From the NCBI RefSeq assembly GCF_965638725.1, contig NC_134956.1, positions 20,333,047 through 20,397,046 of the forward strand: 64,000 bases of DNA, in the 5' to 3' direction. The notes beneath the pieces were generated by a model, which saw only the letters and a program-made list of their open reading frames with translations, had not been told where the DNA came from and ran no database searches. The stretch comes from Aptenodytes patagonicus (Eukaryota > Chordata > Aves > Sphenisciformes > Spheniscidae). Below, one piece after another: positions 11,601 through 22,690 of the stretch. The position numbers were made by a program, and so were the translations under genes. The first letter of the stretch is position 1. Every line of letters begins with the position of its first letter.

Positions 11601-14600
11601 GTTAGTGGTTAAAAAATACAAACATTTAATTAGTCACATTAATAGGAAAAAAAGAAAAGGAGCATCGCACGCTAGCGTTCCCTTTTCATGGAGCTCGGTT
11701 TAGCTCCCTTTGAAATCAACGTCAAACTTCCCACTTGATTTATTGGTGGCAGAGCCGGGTCACTCCTTCGAGAAGAAAAGCTGCAAATGGCCCTGCGGAA
11801 CTTGGCAGATGAGGTTTGTTTCCCAGGCTGGACTCACACATTGCAGGGACGAAATTCATACAGCTCTCCACGGTCCTCCCAGTCATCACGTCCTTATTGT
11901 AAAAGTAATTCAATTGGCATTCAAATGATATACAGAGGCTTTCTACAAGGCTTTTGTACTGTGCACGTAACCAAGGTATTTTTATTTTTTCTAAGCTTTG
12001 TTTTTATTTAACCACAACAATTTTTTTCAAGATCACAAAAAACGTGAAATCCTGTTGGATCTTCCCAAAAGCCCATACCCTGCTCCTCTCCGGTATGAAG
12101 ACTTCAGGTTTAACACAGCTCCAGGAGGTTTTCCCTCATCAGCCCGGCGTCACTGACGTGAACTTTATTAGATAAAATACAAGAGCAAAAGGCCAAATAA
12201 ATAAAAAATGAAACTACCCAATCCTGCCAAAGAAAAACCCTTCGCACAAAAGGAACAACCAAGAAAAAAACCAACCCAACCCCAGACAAATAACCTGTTT
12301 GTTACCCTTAACAGCTTGTATGATGATCCGAGGAATCCTGCGGCATTTTGGCATTTCACTCAGGGTTTGGGTAGGCTCTGATTTTGGTCACAATTTTCAC
12401 TCAGCTCCAAACTACATCACACCATTTCTGACAGTTTTTATCTGTTATTTCAAGCTCTGCTTCAGTAAGTTAGCAAGACCTTTTACCAGGGAGAAAGCGC
12501 TATTAAAATAATAGATTCCTTTTTATCAGCCTGCCTTAAAAGCTCAGTTGATAGGATAGTATGGTAAAAAATGTTTCTCATGCTTTACTTAGCCCACAAA
12601 GTTGGTTGAGACCCACGAACACTTCTAAACTGCAAAACCTTTTTACATGCTATTTCTATAGTTCAAAATTAAATGATGAGAGAACGCCTTTGTCGAAGAA
12701 GTAATTTAAACACAGAAGGGTTAGGTAGTGACTTTCAGCCCTTGAACATGAAGCCGGTGATGGCTTGATTTGAATTCCAGACATAATGCTGAGCTGTTTC
12801 TACTGCTTCAGCAGCGGTGGTGGAGAGCGTTGAGCTGACTTCCGAACCGCTGCTCTCGGTCACGGGAATACGCTGCTGGATTATCGTCCCGCTCCAACAC
12901 CCTGGCAAAGGCTTTATCTGAACAGGCAACATCCCTTCAACGAAGAATTTAGCATTCAACTAGTGCTCATGGACTCTCTGATATTGTTAAATCTCACAGT
13001 TTTAGTCACATTGAAGGTTTTTGCATTGCTCATCCTTTCATTTCAACCAGCTGTGAAGGGGGGAAGGAGCCATAGGCAAGGAGGGGAGAGTGCCAAAATG
13101 AGAGAGTAGTTCCGGCTTCAGTCTGAGCGGTGCACAGGTATAAACCAAGAGGAAAGGTACTATATAAGGACAACAGAGCAGCAAAGAAATCAGCTTTCAG
13201 ATTTTATTTACTCAAGTTAAAAGACGGTATCAGAAGGTGCTTCCAGCACCTCAGATAACTCTCCCTGATGGTTAGATTAATTCCAAAACTGCTCCAAGGA
13301 GAGGAACTAAACAAAAATTTGGGAGTTGCATACCAAATTATGTTCCCAGTTATACCTTGAAAGAGTGCTGTTGGGCTAATTTATACCTGGGTAGTATGTA
13401 AAAGGGGGGAAAAAAGTAAAATACACAATAAAGATGAAGATGCTTTGACTAGCCAAGCAGATTTATTTGGAGGCTCTCTTTAGCATTTAGTAAGAGTTGC
13501 AACTGCAGCCTGTTGACCATTTGCAGCAGGATTGCTTTTGATGGCAGACACTGTAGACAGCGAGTGGAGAACAGCAAGGGCTGAATTCATACTAAGGAAG
13601 TAAAAACCTGCTTTCACAGTGACTTTGAAAATGAACTTTCAGTTGTGCATTACCTCTTTTTTTTTTTTTTTTTTTAACCCAGTGAATTTTCTAGGCATTC
13701 ATCGTAGGTCTATCCGAAGGCAGAGGAAGGATAGCAATGGAAATAAGTTGTTTCATAATCAAAACAGCCACCTTTTGTTCTGAAGCTGCCCACGCTGTCC
13801 ATGGTGAATTTGCCGTTGGGTGCCGAAGGCCATTTCACCATGACGAGGGTGGTGGTTTCATCCTGTACTGACGAGATGGCGCAGCCCCTGTGCAGGGAAG
13901 GCAGTTTCCGAGGGTTGAAGTCAGTCATGCAGGGATACGTGACAACACAGTGTGTAAAGCCTGTTGTTGCCTGTTTGTCCTGCTGCCAGGTTTTACCTCA
14001 GCCTGTGGAGATGACTGCAGCACACACGTGTATGCATGTAATTAGGAATACACTTATTTATTGCAAGATGTTATAACCCTTCCTGCTAACGAAGAACTTG
14101 GGGCCTGAGCAGCACCACGGTGGCAGAGCCAAGGGCTGGCAGTTCTCCTAAAGGCAATAAGCTGCTTATCTCCAGCCTAAGGAGTTTATAGCACCCATGT
14201 ATCTCCAAAAGCTCATTAGCTCCTCAGTAAGCAGCTGAGACATTAGACGCGCAAGCATAACAGCAGTGGCTTGAGGTTGCTACAGCACAGATAAAATTTC
14301 TGGGGTTGGCTAGTCTGCAGCAGGCTGGTGCAGTAGGCTGAAGCAATCCCACTTACGTATGAACTGGAGAAAGCCTGATCTTGTCAAATGCTCCTTAGTA
14401 TCCAGCTTTGCTAGTAGGGGAGCGTGTAGCTTAAACTCAGCCCTGAGGATGGGCTGCACCCGCCTCCCTGGTACCCACCGAGAGCCGAAACCGGCAGCGC
14501 GTGGCGTCTCACAGCATCACCTGCCACAGCAGCAGAGGAAGCCACGCGCCCTGACATGGCCTCACATGGCATCCGCTTCTCCCTTGCCCTGGGCTCCTCC

Positions 14601-17600
14601 GGCCACTCACTGCCTCCAGAGGGGTGGGAAGTGCAACCCAAGCAGATGGTCTGTATCCCGTGAGAGAGAACTACGGAGAGAGGAAGAGAAGGAACAGGAA
14701 AATCTGCGCCTGGGGAGGTTCCCCTGGAGATTTTACAGGAATGGCTTTTCGTAACTTTCTAGGCATGTCCATGGGACTGGAATTGCAGCTACAAGCTCCT
14801 GTAGAAAGCCATCATGCCAGGGATATTTCCTGTCTCACTGCGGCTATTCCCTGTGTCACAGGGGAGCTCTTCCACAAAGGAGCTGCTTCTGAAGAACAGC
14901 ATGTCACCAACAATTCAGCGGGTTAAGTTTAGCAGAGCCAGTGATAGAAGTGAGCAGGAAGGTGCTATTCTTCCCCTCTGCTTTTCTTCTCTCTCCATTG
15001 AGCAAAGTCTTTGAAGACCAGCTCCCTTTGCAGAAGGCTACAGAACTTTTAGCAAGTGGCATGCATGGAGGCATTCATAGCCATGATACCTGTGTCTGGT
15101 TATTTCCAGTCAAAATAATCTCCTACTCAATTATGGAGAAGAATAGAGAAGCTCAGCCTGACTCACAAGCACATGGGGGAAAAATGAGAGGAGTTGTTCA
15201 AGTTCAAAACGTTCAGCTCGCTGTGGAGGAGGATTAGTACTGCTGTGGAAGGAGGCTTTCTCTCCCTCTGCAACAGCACAGCACTAAGGGATGGAAAAGA
15301 CCCGAGTCCACTTCCCTGCTGTGCCAAATATACTCCTCCGTTCTTCTCTCCTCCCTCCCCAAGAGAGCATATGAAGTATTAAACAGCTAGGAATAAGCCC
15401 TTGAAAAATGTGATAGCTAGCCGTCAGATACCTCTCTGCCAGATAGCTGCAGCTATGTGACTGTTCGCCTGCAGATCCTCTTCTGCCATCCAGGAAATCG
15501 GGATTCAACAGTGACATTCATACTCTCATCCGCTTCGGTGTCATCTGTACGTTTTGCACGGCCGCGCTAATACTTCCGTGAACAAAAACACATCCAAAAT
15601 GCCTCATTAGTGTTTTGCTGAGCACAGATCCGGCCTCTGCTTGCCCGTGCTCTTCCCAGCCTGATGGCAGTCCCCAGTGCCTCATCCCCAACCTGACATC
15701 TGGACCCTCTGCAAGCGAGAGGTAGGGTGGGGGTTTTCCAGCGTTGGTTTAAATCTGTCTTTATTTCACTGACATGTACCATGGCTGTGCCCCAGTTACA
15801 GAGGGCAAGCATGACTCCTGTGCAAAGCAGTTCATTTGGGTAGTACTGTAAATTTTGCAGACTTAAAACTTCTCACACTGTTATCATGTTAGCAGGTGCC
15901 CAAACATTACCTTAATGTAAACTCATCTTCTGTTCTGTTGTTGTCACAAAGTATTTTCATGATCCTTGTAAACACCCACAAACCTACCTCATTATCTCTT
16001 CGCACTCCCTCCTCCCTTTGCAGGGATGAGTGATGGCCACGGTTATGCTGATGCCATTCCCTAGGCTGCAGCCTCGCTGTTCACTCATCCTTCCCCTTCT
16101 CTAGGGTTCGTATCGGCTCTCTCTCCCATCTCACAGTTGGATTTTAAGTTCCCTTGGAAAGGGACAGCTTTTTGTTTTGGTTACATAGCACCCTGGTCCC
16201 TGACTCACTCCGTTAGGTGCAAAGACAACACAAATAATGAATGTCATCTGGAGAGCTGTCTGGGAATTACAGGAAGCTGGGAAGGAGGATCCAAATCTTT
16301 CTTGTGCCAGCATCCGACTCAAGCCTCCGTTATCCCTTTCCGCTCCAGACTGACCTTTGCATCTCCTTGATTACTAAGCCTGAAAACTTTTCCTTGCCTG
16401 AATTATGTGTGATGGCAAAATTGTTTTGGCTGACTGCTCTCACCTGTCCTTCTACCCGGTGGCATCTCGGCCACGGAGGGGCTCTGGGTTTGTCCTTCAG
16501 GCATGTCCAGACATTTCCAACTTTTTCCCTTATGTCACACCAGAGATAACACTGATTTCTACTACAGTAGCACCAAGCATACAGGACACTTCTCTTTCCA
16601 GAAACATTATGCAGAGCTCCCAGACACAAGAACGCAAATAACACCACCAATAATAAATAGCTAAGGCTTCGGGAAGAATACCGGTGACTGGTGGAAAGAA
16701 AGCAATATGCCACAGTATTTTCTGTAAGAGTCAGTATTTCAGCTGTCTTTCCCGTTCGAGGCAGCGAGTGGAGAACATGAAGAGGCAGCCAATTCAAGTA
16801 AAGCACATCGAAAGGTCAGAGGAATCCATCTAGCTTGTGCAGCACCATTTTGCAAGCACAGAATAGCTCTTCATTAAACGCGTTTTGTGAAAGTGATTGA
16901 AGTGAGAACGGGAAGTAGCTTAACACACTCATTACAATCTCTGGAAATTACCTGTTGTCCACGACTGCTGCAATGGATCTGGCTTTTGTCCGGCTATGCC
17001 CAAATCAATATACAGCCCGTGTTTTCAGCCCCTGCCTGGGCGCTGGAGGCAGGAGCCTGGTGTTTCAGTGCCATGTCGTGTCCAGGGATACACCCGTGCA
17101 CAAAGATGCTCCCACTCGGCTGGGGGCTGGATGCCTGGCAGCACGCCGCAGAGCCGAGCAGCACCAAGGGCGAAGGCTTCGCTGTGGGGATGTCGGGGCA
17201 CTCCCTGCAGCTCCTTTTGACTCTTAACAGTGGACACCTCCCCGGGCACTCCAGTCCCTGTGGGCTGGAAGAGCTCCCCAAGCAGCTCTGCAACAGCAGA
17301 GAGGTTACTAAATACCCTATTTCTCATTTTTTAGTCAAATACTGTAAATGTGGCACTGTCCTAACGTCCAAACTGAGACTGAGACTAGGTGAGGAACTTG
17401 GTTGAACCTGATGGGTCTGATGCAAAGAGGAGGTGAAGCACCCCGAGGTGCAGGCATGCCCTGCCTGCACGGGCCACCTGGGGCAGGGAGGGCTCTTCCC
17501 CTGGCAGGGAGATAAGAACAAGGGCTGGGGTGTAACTAACAGGCAGAGTTATCCTGGCGGGTCTAACCCCATGTCAGCCCCTTTGGGAGGCGAGGAGCCC

Positions 17601-19639
17601 GCTTGTATGAAGACTGTTAACCCCCCACCTGCCTCTTGTTTTCCCCATTCCTTTCGGCTGATCCTTTAGCATTGCACCTCTCAGCCAGCCCTGCAAGAAA
17701 GCTGGCCCCAAATTCCTGGCTGACACCGCCTATAGCCCTATATAGCGGCCCCATCAGGGAAGCAGGCCTGGGAAGATGGATGAAACACTGTTCCCTGCCT
17801 GCTCTCTCCTCGCTACAGGTGGGAGAAAGATGAGCTAGCAATTTGCTGCTGGCCTGGCAAGAAAGTAGTGAATTACAGCAGCTCCTGAGCCAGCTCAGCT
17901 GCGCTGGCGATTGTTCAGGGAGAGGAGAAACCCTACCCGCAGGCACGGAGGAGGGAAGCAGGTGTGTTATTCCCTTTTGCTCACTTGATGGCAGAGATCA
18001 CAGAGCTAACACGGGCCATTAGGTCTCCTCTGCTCCTCTGAAAACCCACGTGCCCCCAAGGACAACAGATCCTCGTACTCGTGCTTGGCAAAGTGCTTCG
18101 GCTGCTGGCACCCTGCCGTGGGAGAGTCTGTTAACGTGGCCCTGTGTTGCACTGGGGGCAAGCTAGGTACGTGGTGTCCCCGGCTCCTCCAGAAACAAAC
18201 CGCTCCCGACGCCGGTGCCAGGGCTGCCGAGAGGACACCGCGCACCCGACGCTCAAGTCACTGCACGAATGTGAGAAACGCCTTGAAAATTGCACAAAGC
18301 ACTGAACAACCCGTGGGCAATTCTCTGTCACAGTAGAACTTCGGTGCAAATGAGAAACCTAACAACTGAAAACAGCTCAGATGTACTGGTAGGAAGCAAA
18401 AAGCAGCCTCAATTATCTGCCACTTTTTTTTTTTCCCTCTCGAGTTCTTTGCTTTCCTAACACTAGCAATAAATAACAGACACAAACCAGATCCACAGGC
18501 AAATAAAGCCCTGCGCGTGATACAGATTGCCCTCAACACATCTTTGGGCCAAAATCTGGTTTTGGTTCTACCACTGTTTAAATGCCAGGAGTTCAGCAGA
18601 GCTGCTCTGGATGGCTGGTGGCACGATCGAGGTCGGTGCCTGGCCCCTGTCAGATGCAGTGAGACTTTCTGAAACCAGGCAGAAAGATCCGCTCACAAGC
18701 TGCTCCACCGACATCCGCTTTTGGGGCTGATGCAGATGATTTAATTGCTATCGTTTCTGGAATAACGCTGAATTTACTGATGGCTTTTAATAGAATGCTC
18801 AAAAAGGATTTCAGACACGTCCTTCACAAGAGGCCATGAAGGAAACTCAGTAATAGTATGATAATTGCATTAGCATCTCCAGCGAGCCCAGGGCCGCATG
18901 GTGGTGCGTGCCTTACAAGGCACACAGAGAGGCCTTGCCCTACATACACAAGGATGGCAAAGTGGGAGAGAGAGGACAAGGATCTGCATCTCACTGGCCT
19001 ACATTAATTAAACTGCCCATTATAAACCTGCACCAACAGTACGGGTGCGTCAGCAGAAGCTCTGTGCCAGTCAGGCGAAAGGTGTTTCACCCAGCTCACA
19101 AAAACTTGCCCAGCCCTCCACGGGCCCCCTGTAACTGAGCCTGGGAGCTGGTAAGCCCCTCCACAACGCAGAAACGCAGAAAGCATCAATGTGGACATCT
19201 GCGATCTCCCCTCCCCTTCTGTCTTCTTAGGAACCCCAGTCAGACCCCAAATGTCAGGCTCCTGATTTGCAGAGGCAGCTTTTCCTTGACGTTCGCACTG
19301 AAACGTTCGCCACATAAGCATGCTGCAAACCTCCTTCCCCTGCAAACCTGCCTGCCCAGCAAGGCACTGTGCACCCAGACGCTCCGTTGCAACAGGCGCT
19401 ACCGGACTTGCCTCCCCTGCGTGCAGAGAGAGACTTAAACGGCTATTTAGTATGGCTAAATCTAGCGAAAGCACATTGGTGAATGAGACACAGGTATATC
19501 ACTAACGTATGGATATATTGGATCAATACATATATGCGGTAGGTATCGTGTATATGGGCATATACACACCTGTGTCACGCACACACATACATCAGCTCCA
19601 TAAGCTGTAAACGGCTTCACCCCTCTGCCTCCAAAAGGG
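5626..19639. other. Intergenic interval between EIF4E3 and GPR27
   Basis: About 14 kb between two divergent promoters with no recognised gene. It is mostly unique sequence of mixed composition. Noted items are a T19 run (13657-13675), a 15-bp imperfect hairpin (13800-13842), and two short minus-strand frames (12735-12932 and 13710-13928) that look vaguely protein-like but match no family I know. Other open frames are short, overlap on both strands and lack recognisable domains. Distal regulatory elements may be present but cannot be read from one sequence. Confidence 0.6.
13800..13842. repeat. Short imperfect inverted repeat (hairpin)
   Basis: The 15-nt arms 13800-13814 and 13828-13842 are reverse complements at 13 of 15 positions; the outer nine pairs (CATGGTGAA against TTCACCATG) are perfect. 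The loop is 13 nt. Function unknown; could be chance or a remnant of a palindromic element. Confidence 0.6.
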
Positions 19640-20252
19640 GACGCGGGGGCTTTCCGAGGCCACACCGCAGCGGGACGGCAGCAGTGGCCGGACACCCCAC
19701 CCCACCCCACCCCACGCCGCAGGGATGCCCGCGCTCATCCCGGATGCCTCCGAGCCCCATCTCGGCACCCACCCCCGCCGCTACACTCCCCCCCCCCCGC
19801 TCCGCCCCGCGGCGGCGGTGGGAGAAGGGCGGGGGCCGGCGGGGCCCGCGGCTGCGGGCAGCTCCGCTCCGCTCCGCGCCCCGCTGCGGCAGCGGGACCT
19901 CCCCGCCGCTCCGCGCCGCTGCGCGCGTGACTCAGCCCCGCGCTCCGCAGGGGCCGGGCTGCGCGGGGGGCGGAGGCAGGGCGGAGGGAAGGAGGAGGAG
20001 GAGGGAAGGAAGGGAAGGGAAGAAGGAGGGGGATTTACCCCATTGTCCTCGGCGGGAGCTGGGCAGAGCCGCCGCCACTGTGCGCAGGCTCGGCCGGCCC
20101 CTCGCCCGGCGCGGAGGAGCAGCTCGCCGGCGGTAAGGGGGTGGCTCCGCGCCGCTCCGCGCCTCGCCCCCCCCCCAGCGCGTCCCCCATCCCCATGGGG
20201 CGGCGGCGGCGCCGGGCGCGGCCCTAGCGCGGCCGCGGGGCGGGGGGGCCGC

Positions 20253-20405
20253 ATGGCCCGCGGGGAACGCGGCGGCAGCGCCCCGCGTCGCCGGAGCGGC
20301 CGGGGCGGCGGCGTTGGCGGCGGGGGGAGGACGGCGGCGGCGGCGGCGGGCATGGGGGCGCCGGGCGGCGCGGCCCTCGGCCCCGGCGCGCTGCCCCGGC
20401 GCTGA
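20253..20405 (+). CDS. Upstream ORF in GPR27 leader (50 codons, putative)
   Basis: An ATG at 20253 opens 50 codons, rich in Gly, Arg and Ala, ending at TGA 20403-20405. It is in the same frame as GPR27 but closes 84 bp before the GPR27 ATG, so it cannot extend the receptor N-terminus. The start context is weak (C at -3, G at +4). A second in-frame ATG lies at 20352. If the mRNA starts upstream of 20253, this uORF could reduce receptor translation. The composition is what CpG-island DNA gives by chance, so a functional peptide is unlikely. Confidence 0.3.
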   Translation: MARGERGGSAPRRRSGRGGGVGGGGRTAAAAAGMGAPGGAALGPGALPRR

Positions 20406-20434
20406 GACCCCGGCCCTGCCTGCGCGGCGCCGCC

Positions 20435-20479
20435 GAGGAGGAGGAGGAGGAGGAGGAGGAGGAGGAGGAGGAGGAGGAG
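20435..20479 (+). repeat. (GAG)15 trinucleotide repeat in GPR27 5' leader
   Basis: Fifteen uninterrupted GAG units end ten bases before the GPR27 ATG. In RNA, GGA repeats are known to form G-quadruplexes, so this could influence scanning ribosomes. The opposite strand reads as a polyleucine frame, which is an artefact. Length polymorphism is expected. Confidence 0.95.
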
Positions 20480-20489
20480 GAAGGACCCG

Positions 20490-21632
20490 ATGGCGAACAG
20501 CAGCGAGCTGGGGAGCAGCAGCAGCCCGCACCTGCCCAGCGCCGGCGGCCTGCTGAGCGCCTCCGGGCTGAAGCTGGCCACCCTGGGCTTGATCCTCTGC
20601 GTGAGCCTGGCGGGCAACGTGCTCTTCGCCTGGCTCATCCTCAAGGACCGGCACCTGCACCGTGCCCCGTACTACCTGCTGCTGGACCTCTGCCTGGCCG
20701 ACGGGCTCCGCTCGCTGGCCTGCTTCCCCTTCGTCATGCTGTCGGTGCGCAGCGGGGCCGCCTGGCCCCACGGGCCCCTCAGCTGCAAGGTGCTGGCCTT
20801 CCTGGCCGTGCTCTTCTGCTTCCACGCCGCCTTCCTGCTCTTCTGCGTGGGGGTCACGCGCTACATGGCCATCGCCCACCACCGCTTCTACGCCAAGCGC
20901 ATGACGGGCTGGACCTGCCTGGCTGTGGTGTGCATGGTGTGGACCCTCTCTATGGCCATGGCCTTCCCCCCCGTCTTCGACGTGGGCACCTACAAGTTCA
21001 TCCGGGAGGAGGAGCAGTGCATCTTCGAGCACCGCTACGTCAAGGCCAACGACACGCTGGGCTTCATGCTCATGCTGGCGGCCGTCATTGCCGCCACCCA
21101 CCTGGTCTACATCAAGCTGCTCTTCTTCATCCATGGCCACCGCAAGATGAAGCCGGCCCAGCTGGTACCGGCTATCAGCCAAAACTGGACTTTCCACGGG
21201 CCGGGAGCCACTGGCCAAGCAGCTGCAAACTGGACGGCTGGCTTTGGCAGGGGGCCCACGCCACCCACCCTCGTGGGCATAAGGCAGGCCACCCACAGCC
21301 AGATCAAGAGGCTGCTGGTGCTGGAGGAGTTTAAGATGGAGAAAAGGCTCTGCAAGATGTTCTACATGATCACCTTGCTCTTCCTGCTCCTCTGGTCCCC
21401 CTACATTGTGGCCTGCTACCTGCGGGTCTTCATTAAGGCCAGCTCCATCCCCCAGGTCTACCTGACCACCTCTGTCTGGATGACGTTTGCCCAGGCAGGG
21501 GTCAACCCCATCCTCTGCTTCATCTTCAACAAGGAGCTCAGGGTCTGTCTCCGAGCCCACTTCCCATGCTGCCAAAGCATCCAGAGCACCCAGGGCACCA
21601 TCCTTTGCGATCTCAAGAGCTTTGGGATGTAG
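20490..21632 (+). CDS. GPR27: GPR27 (SREB1), orphan class A G-protein-coupled receptor
   Basis: An intronless 380-codon frame encodes a plasma-membrane receptor of the SREB family (GPR27, GPR85, GPR173). Seven hydrophobic helices lie near residues 27-50, 59-83, 98-125, 141-161, 187-213, 287-311 and 322-346. Visible landmarks: N43 (helix 1), D71 (helix 2), C99 and C177 for the extracellular disulfide, TRY in place of DRY (123-125), W302/P304 in helix 6, and NPILCF in place of NPxxY (339-344). Asn sites at N3 and N187 suit glycosylation. The long third intracellular loop holds GPGATGQAAANW, an SREB hallmark. The C-terminus (FPCCQS, then CDLK near the end) matches GPR27 rather than GPR173 or GPR85; the cysteine pair may be palmitoylated. 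Length is close to human (about 375). Ligand and coupling are unsettled; brain and beta-cell roles are reported for the family. The ATG at 20490 fits family N-termini (MAN). Confidence 0.95.
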   Translation: MANSSELGSSSSPHLPSAGGLLSASGLKLATLGLILCVSLAGNVLFAWLILKDRHLHRAPYYLLLDLCLADGLRSLACFPFVMLSVRSGAAWPHGPLSCKVLAFLAVLFCFHAAFLLFCVGVTRYMAIAHHRFYAKRMTGWTCLAVVCMVWTLSMAMAFPPVFDVGTYKFIREEEQCIFEHRYVKANDTLGFMLMLAAVIAATHLVYIKLLFFIHGHRKMKPAQLVPAISQNWTFHGPGATGQAAANWTAGFGRGPTPPTLVGIRQATHSQIKRLLVLEEFKMEKRLCKMFYMITLLFLLLWSPYIVACYLRVFIKASSIPQVYLTTSVWMTFAQAGVNPILCFIFNKELRVCLRAHFPCCQSIQSTQGTILCDLKSFGM

Positions 21633-22482
21633 GGGGGCTTTTTTCTTTCTAAAAAAGAAAAATGGATATCATTTTCCATGTTTCTGCATATGATCTCAAG
21701 AGAGTGTGACCTGTGGGGGACATACTAAACCACCACCCAGCACCCAAACCTTAGGCTGTAAGAAGCTATTTTATTTATTTTTCTATATTTTGCGTATGCT
21801 CTCTTCAGAACATAAAAGGTTGCTGTCTATGGGAACAGGTACTTGAGCAGAACACCCCCAAACCTTAGGCAGTAAGAAGCTGGTTTTCTTTGTGATTGTG
21901 TGGTTTTTAAAAAACAAAACAGGGCTCCGAGTTTCTGGTCTGTCTTCTAACGTTTCTAGACATGATTCCAACAGATACGGATTAAGGCCATGACATTTTT
22001 TTTTGTTTTCCTATTCCTGTCTGTTTTGATAAAGGCTTAACAATTTTACTCATGTAATATTTGATAAGGGCCAAGACAATTTTATACTAAAGTTATTTTT
22101 GATGACCTCAAGAGGTGTTGTTTTATTATTATTTGATTTTAAGTGAAGAACAAGAAGAGGACGTTCCTAATGTGGTCAGAAGTCAGTTTTTGGTGGGAGC
22201 TGTTGGGTTCATTCATTCTGAAATGGTTTGAGTATTTGAAGCAGTTACTTATAACTTTTGCTTGACATGCAGTCAGTGTAGAACTAATTTCAATTTTCTT
22301 GTTGCACTATTCATTTGGTAATATTTCAGAACTATTTGTGAAACGTGATTTTAAAATATCAACTTTAAAAATAATCAACTATAGCAGTTTTTAAAACCTA
22401 GATTGAAATTCATATTTTACTGCCTTTATAGGAAGTTATCTACAAACCTGGGTAATACTTGTACATTTTGACTGTTTTCTTT

Positions 22483-22488
22483 AATAAA
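22483..22488 (+). terminator. Candidate polyadenylation signal AATAAA (GPR27)
   Basis: AATAAA about 850 bp after the GPR27 stop, followed within 30 bp by a TG-rich stretch (CTGTATGTAATTGTTT), the usual layout of a cleavage site. Confidence 0.5.
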
Positions 22489-22668
22489 ATACTGAAAACC
22501 TTTACTGTATGTAATTGTTTCAGAATGGCAGCATTCTGCTTTGCTGACAAATAACTTGTGTATGTGGAAGGTTGTATGTCTTGTGTCTGAGTAGATTTCA
22601 CAGCTGAGGTTATTATGGACAAGCACAATCCTTATTTGCTGTTAGATCTCAATTTAGGTGTTTATACC

Positions 22669-22674
22669 AATAAA
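22669..22674 (+). terminator. Alternative polyadenylation signal AATAAA (GPR27)
   Basis: A second AATAAA about 190 bp further on. It could serve as an alternative 3' end; the downstream GT-rich element is weaker. Confidence 0.35.
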
Positions 22675-22690
22675 AGTGACTAAAGCTATT

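Larger units (their letters stand above)
19640..21640 (+). promoter_or_regulatory. GPR27: CpG island covering GPR27 promoter and coding exon
   Basis: Very GC- and CpG-rich from about 19640 through the GPR27 coding exon. It includes a CCCCA short tandem repeat (about 19694-19714), runs of C or G, and a GTGACTCAGC sequence at 19927-19936 matching the antioxidant-response/AP-1 type core. No TATA box was seen. The transcription start is probably between 19.9 and 20.3 kb, but this is inference. A donor-like CGGCGGTAAGG near 20130 could mark a spliced leader; human GPR27 is single-exon as far as I know. Confidence 0.7.
21633..22690 (+). other. GPR27: Probable GPR27 3' untranslated region
   Basis: The sequence turns AT-rich right after the GPR27 stop and reaches AATAAA signals at 22483 and 22669 without another gene. 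It contains a 25-bp direct duplication (21743-21767 and 21857-21881, one mismatch) and three diverged copies of a roughly 21-nt unit (21980-22000, 22028-22048, 22063-22084). Transcript ends are inferred. Confidence 0.6.

Noticed and set aside
19932-21575. 547-codon minus-strand frame across GPR27
   Set aside because: Antisense shadow of the GPR27 coding exon and its CpG island; the polyproline stretch is the complement of the GAG repeat.
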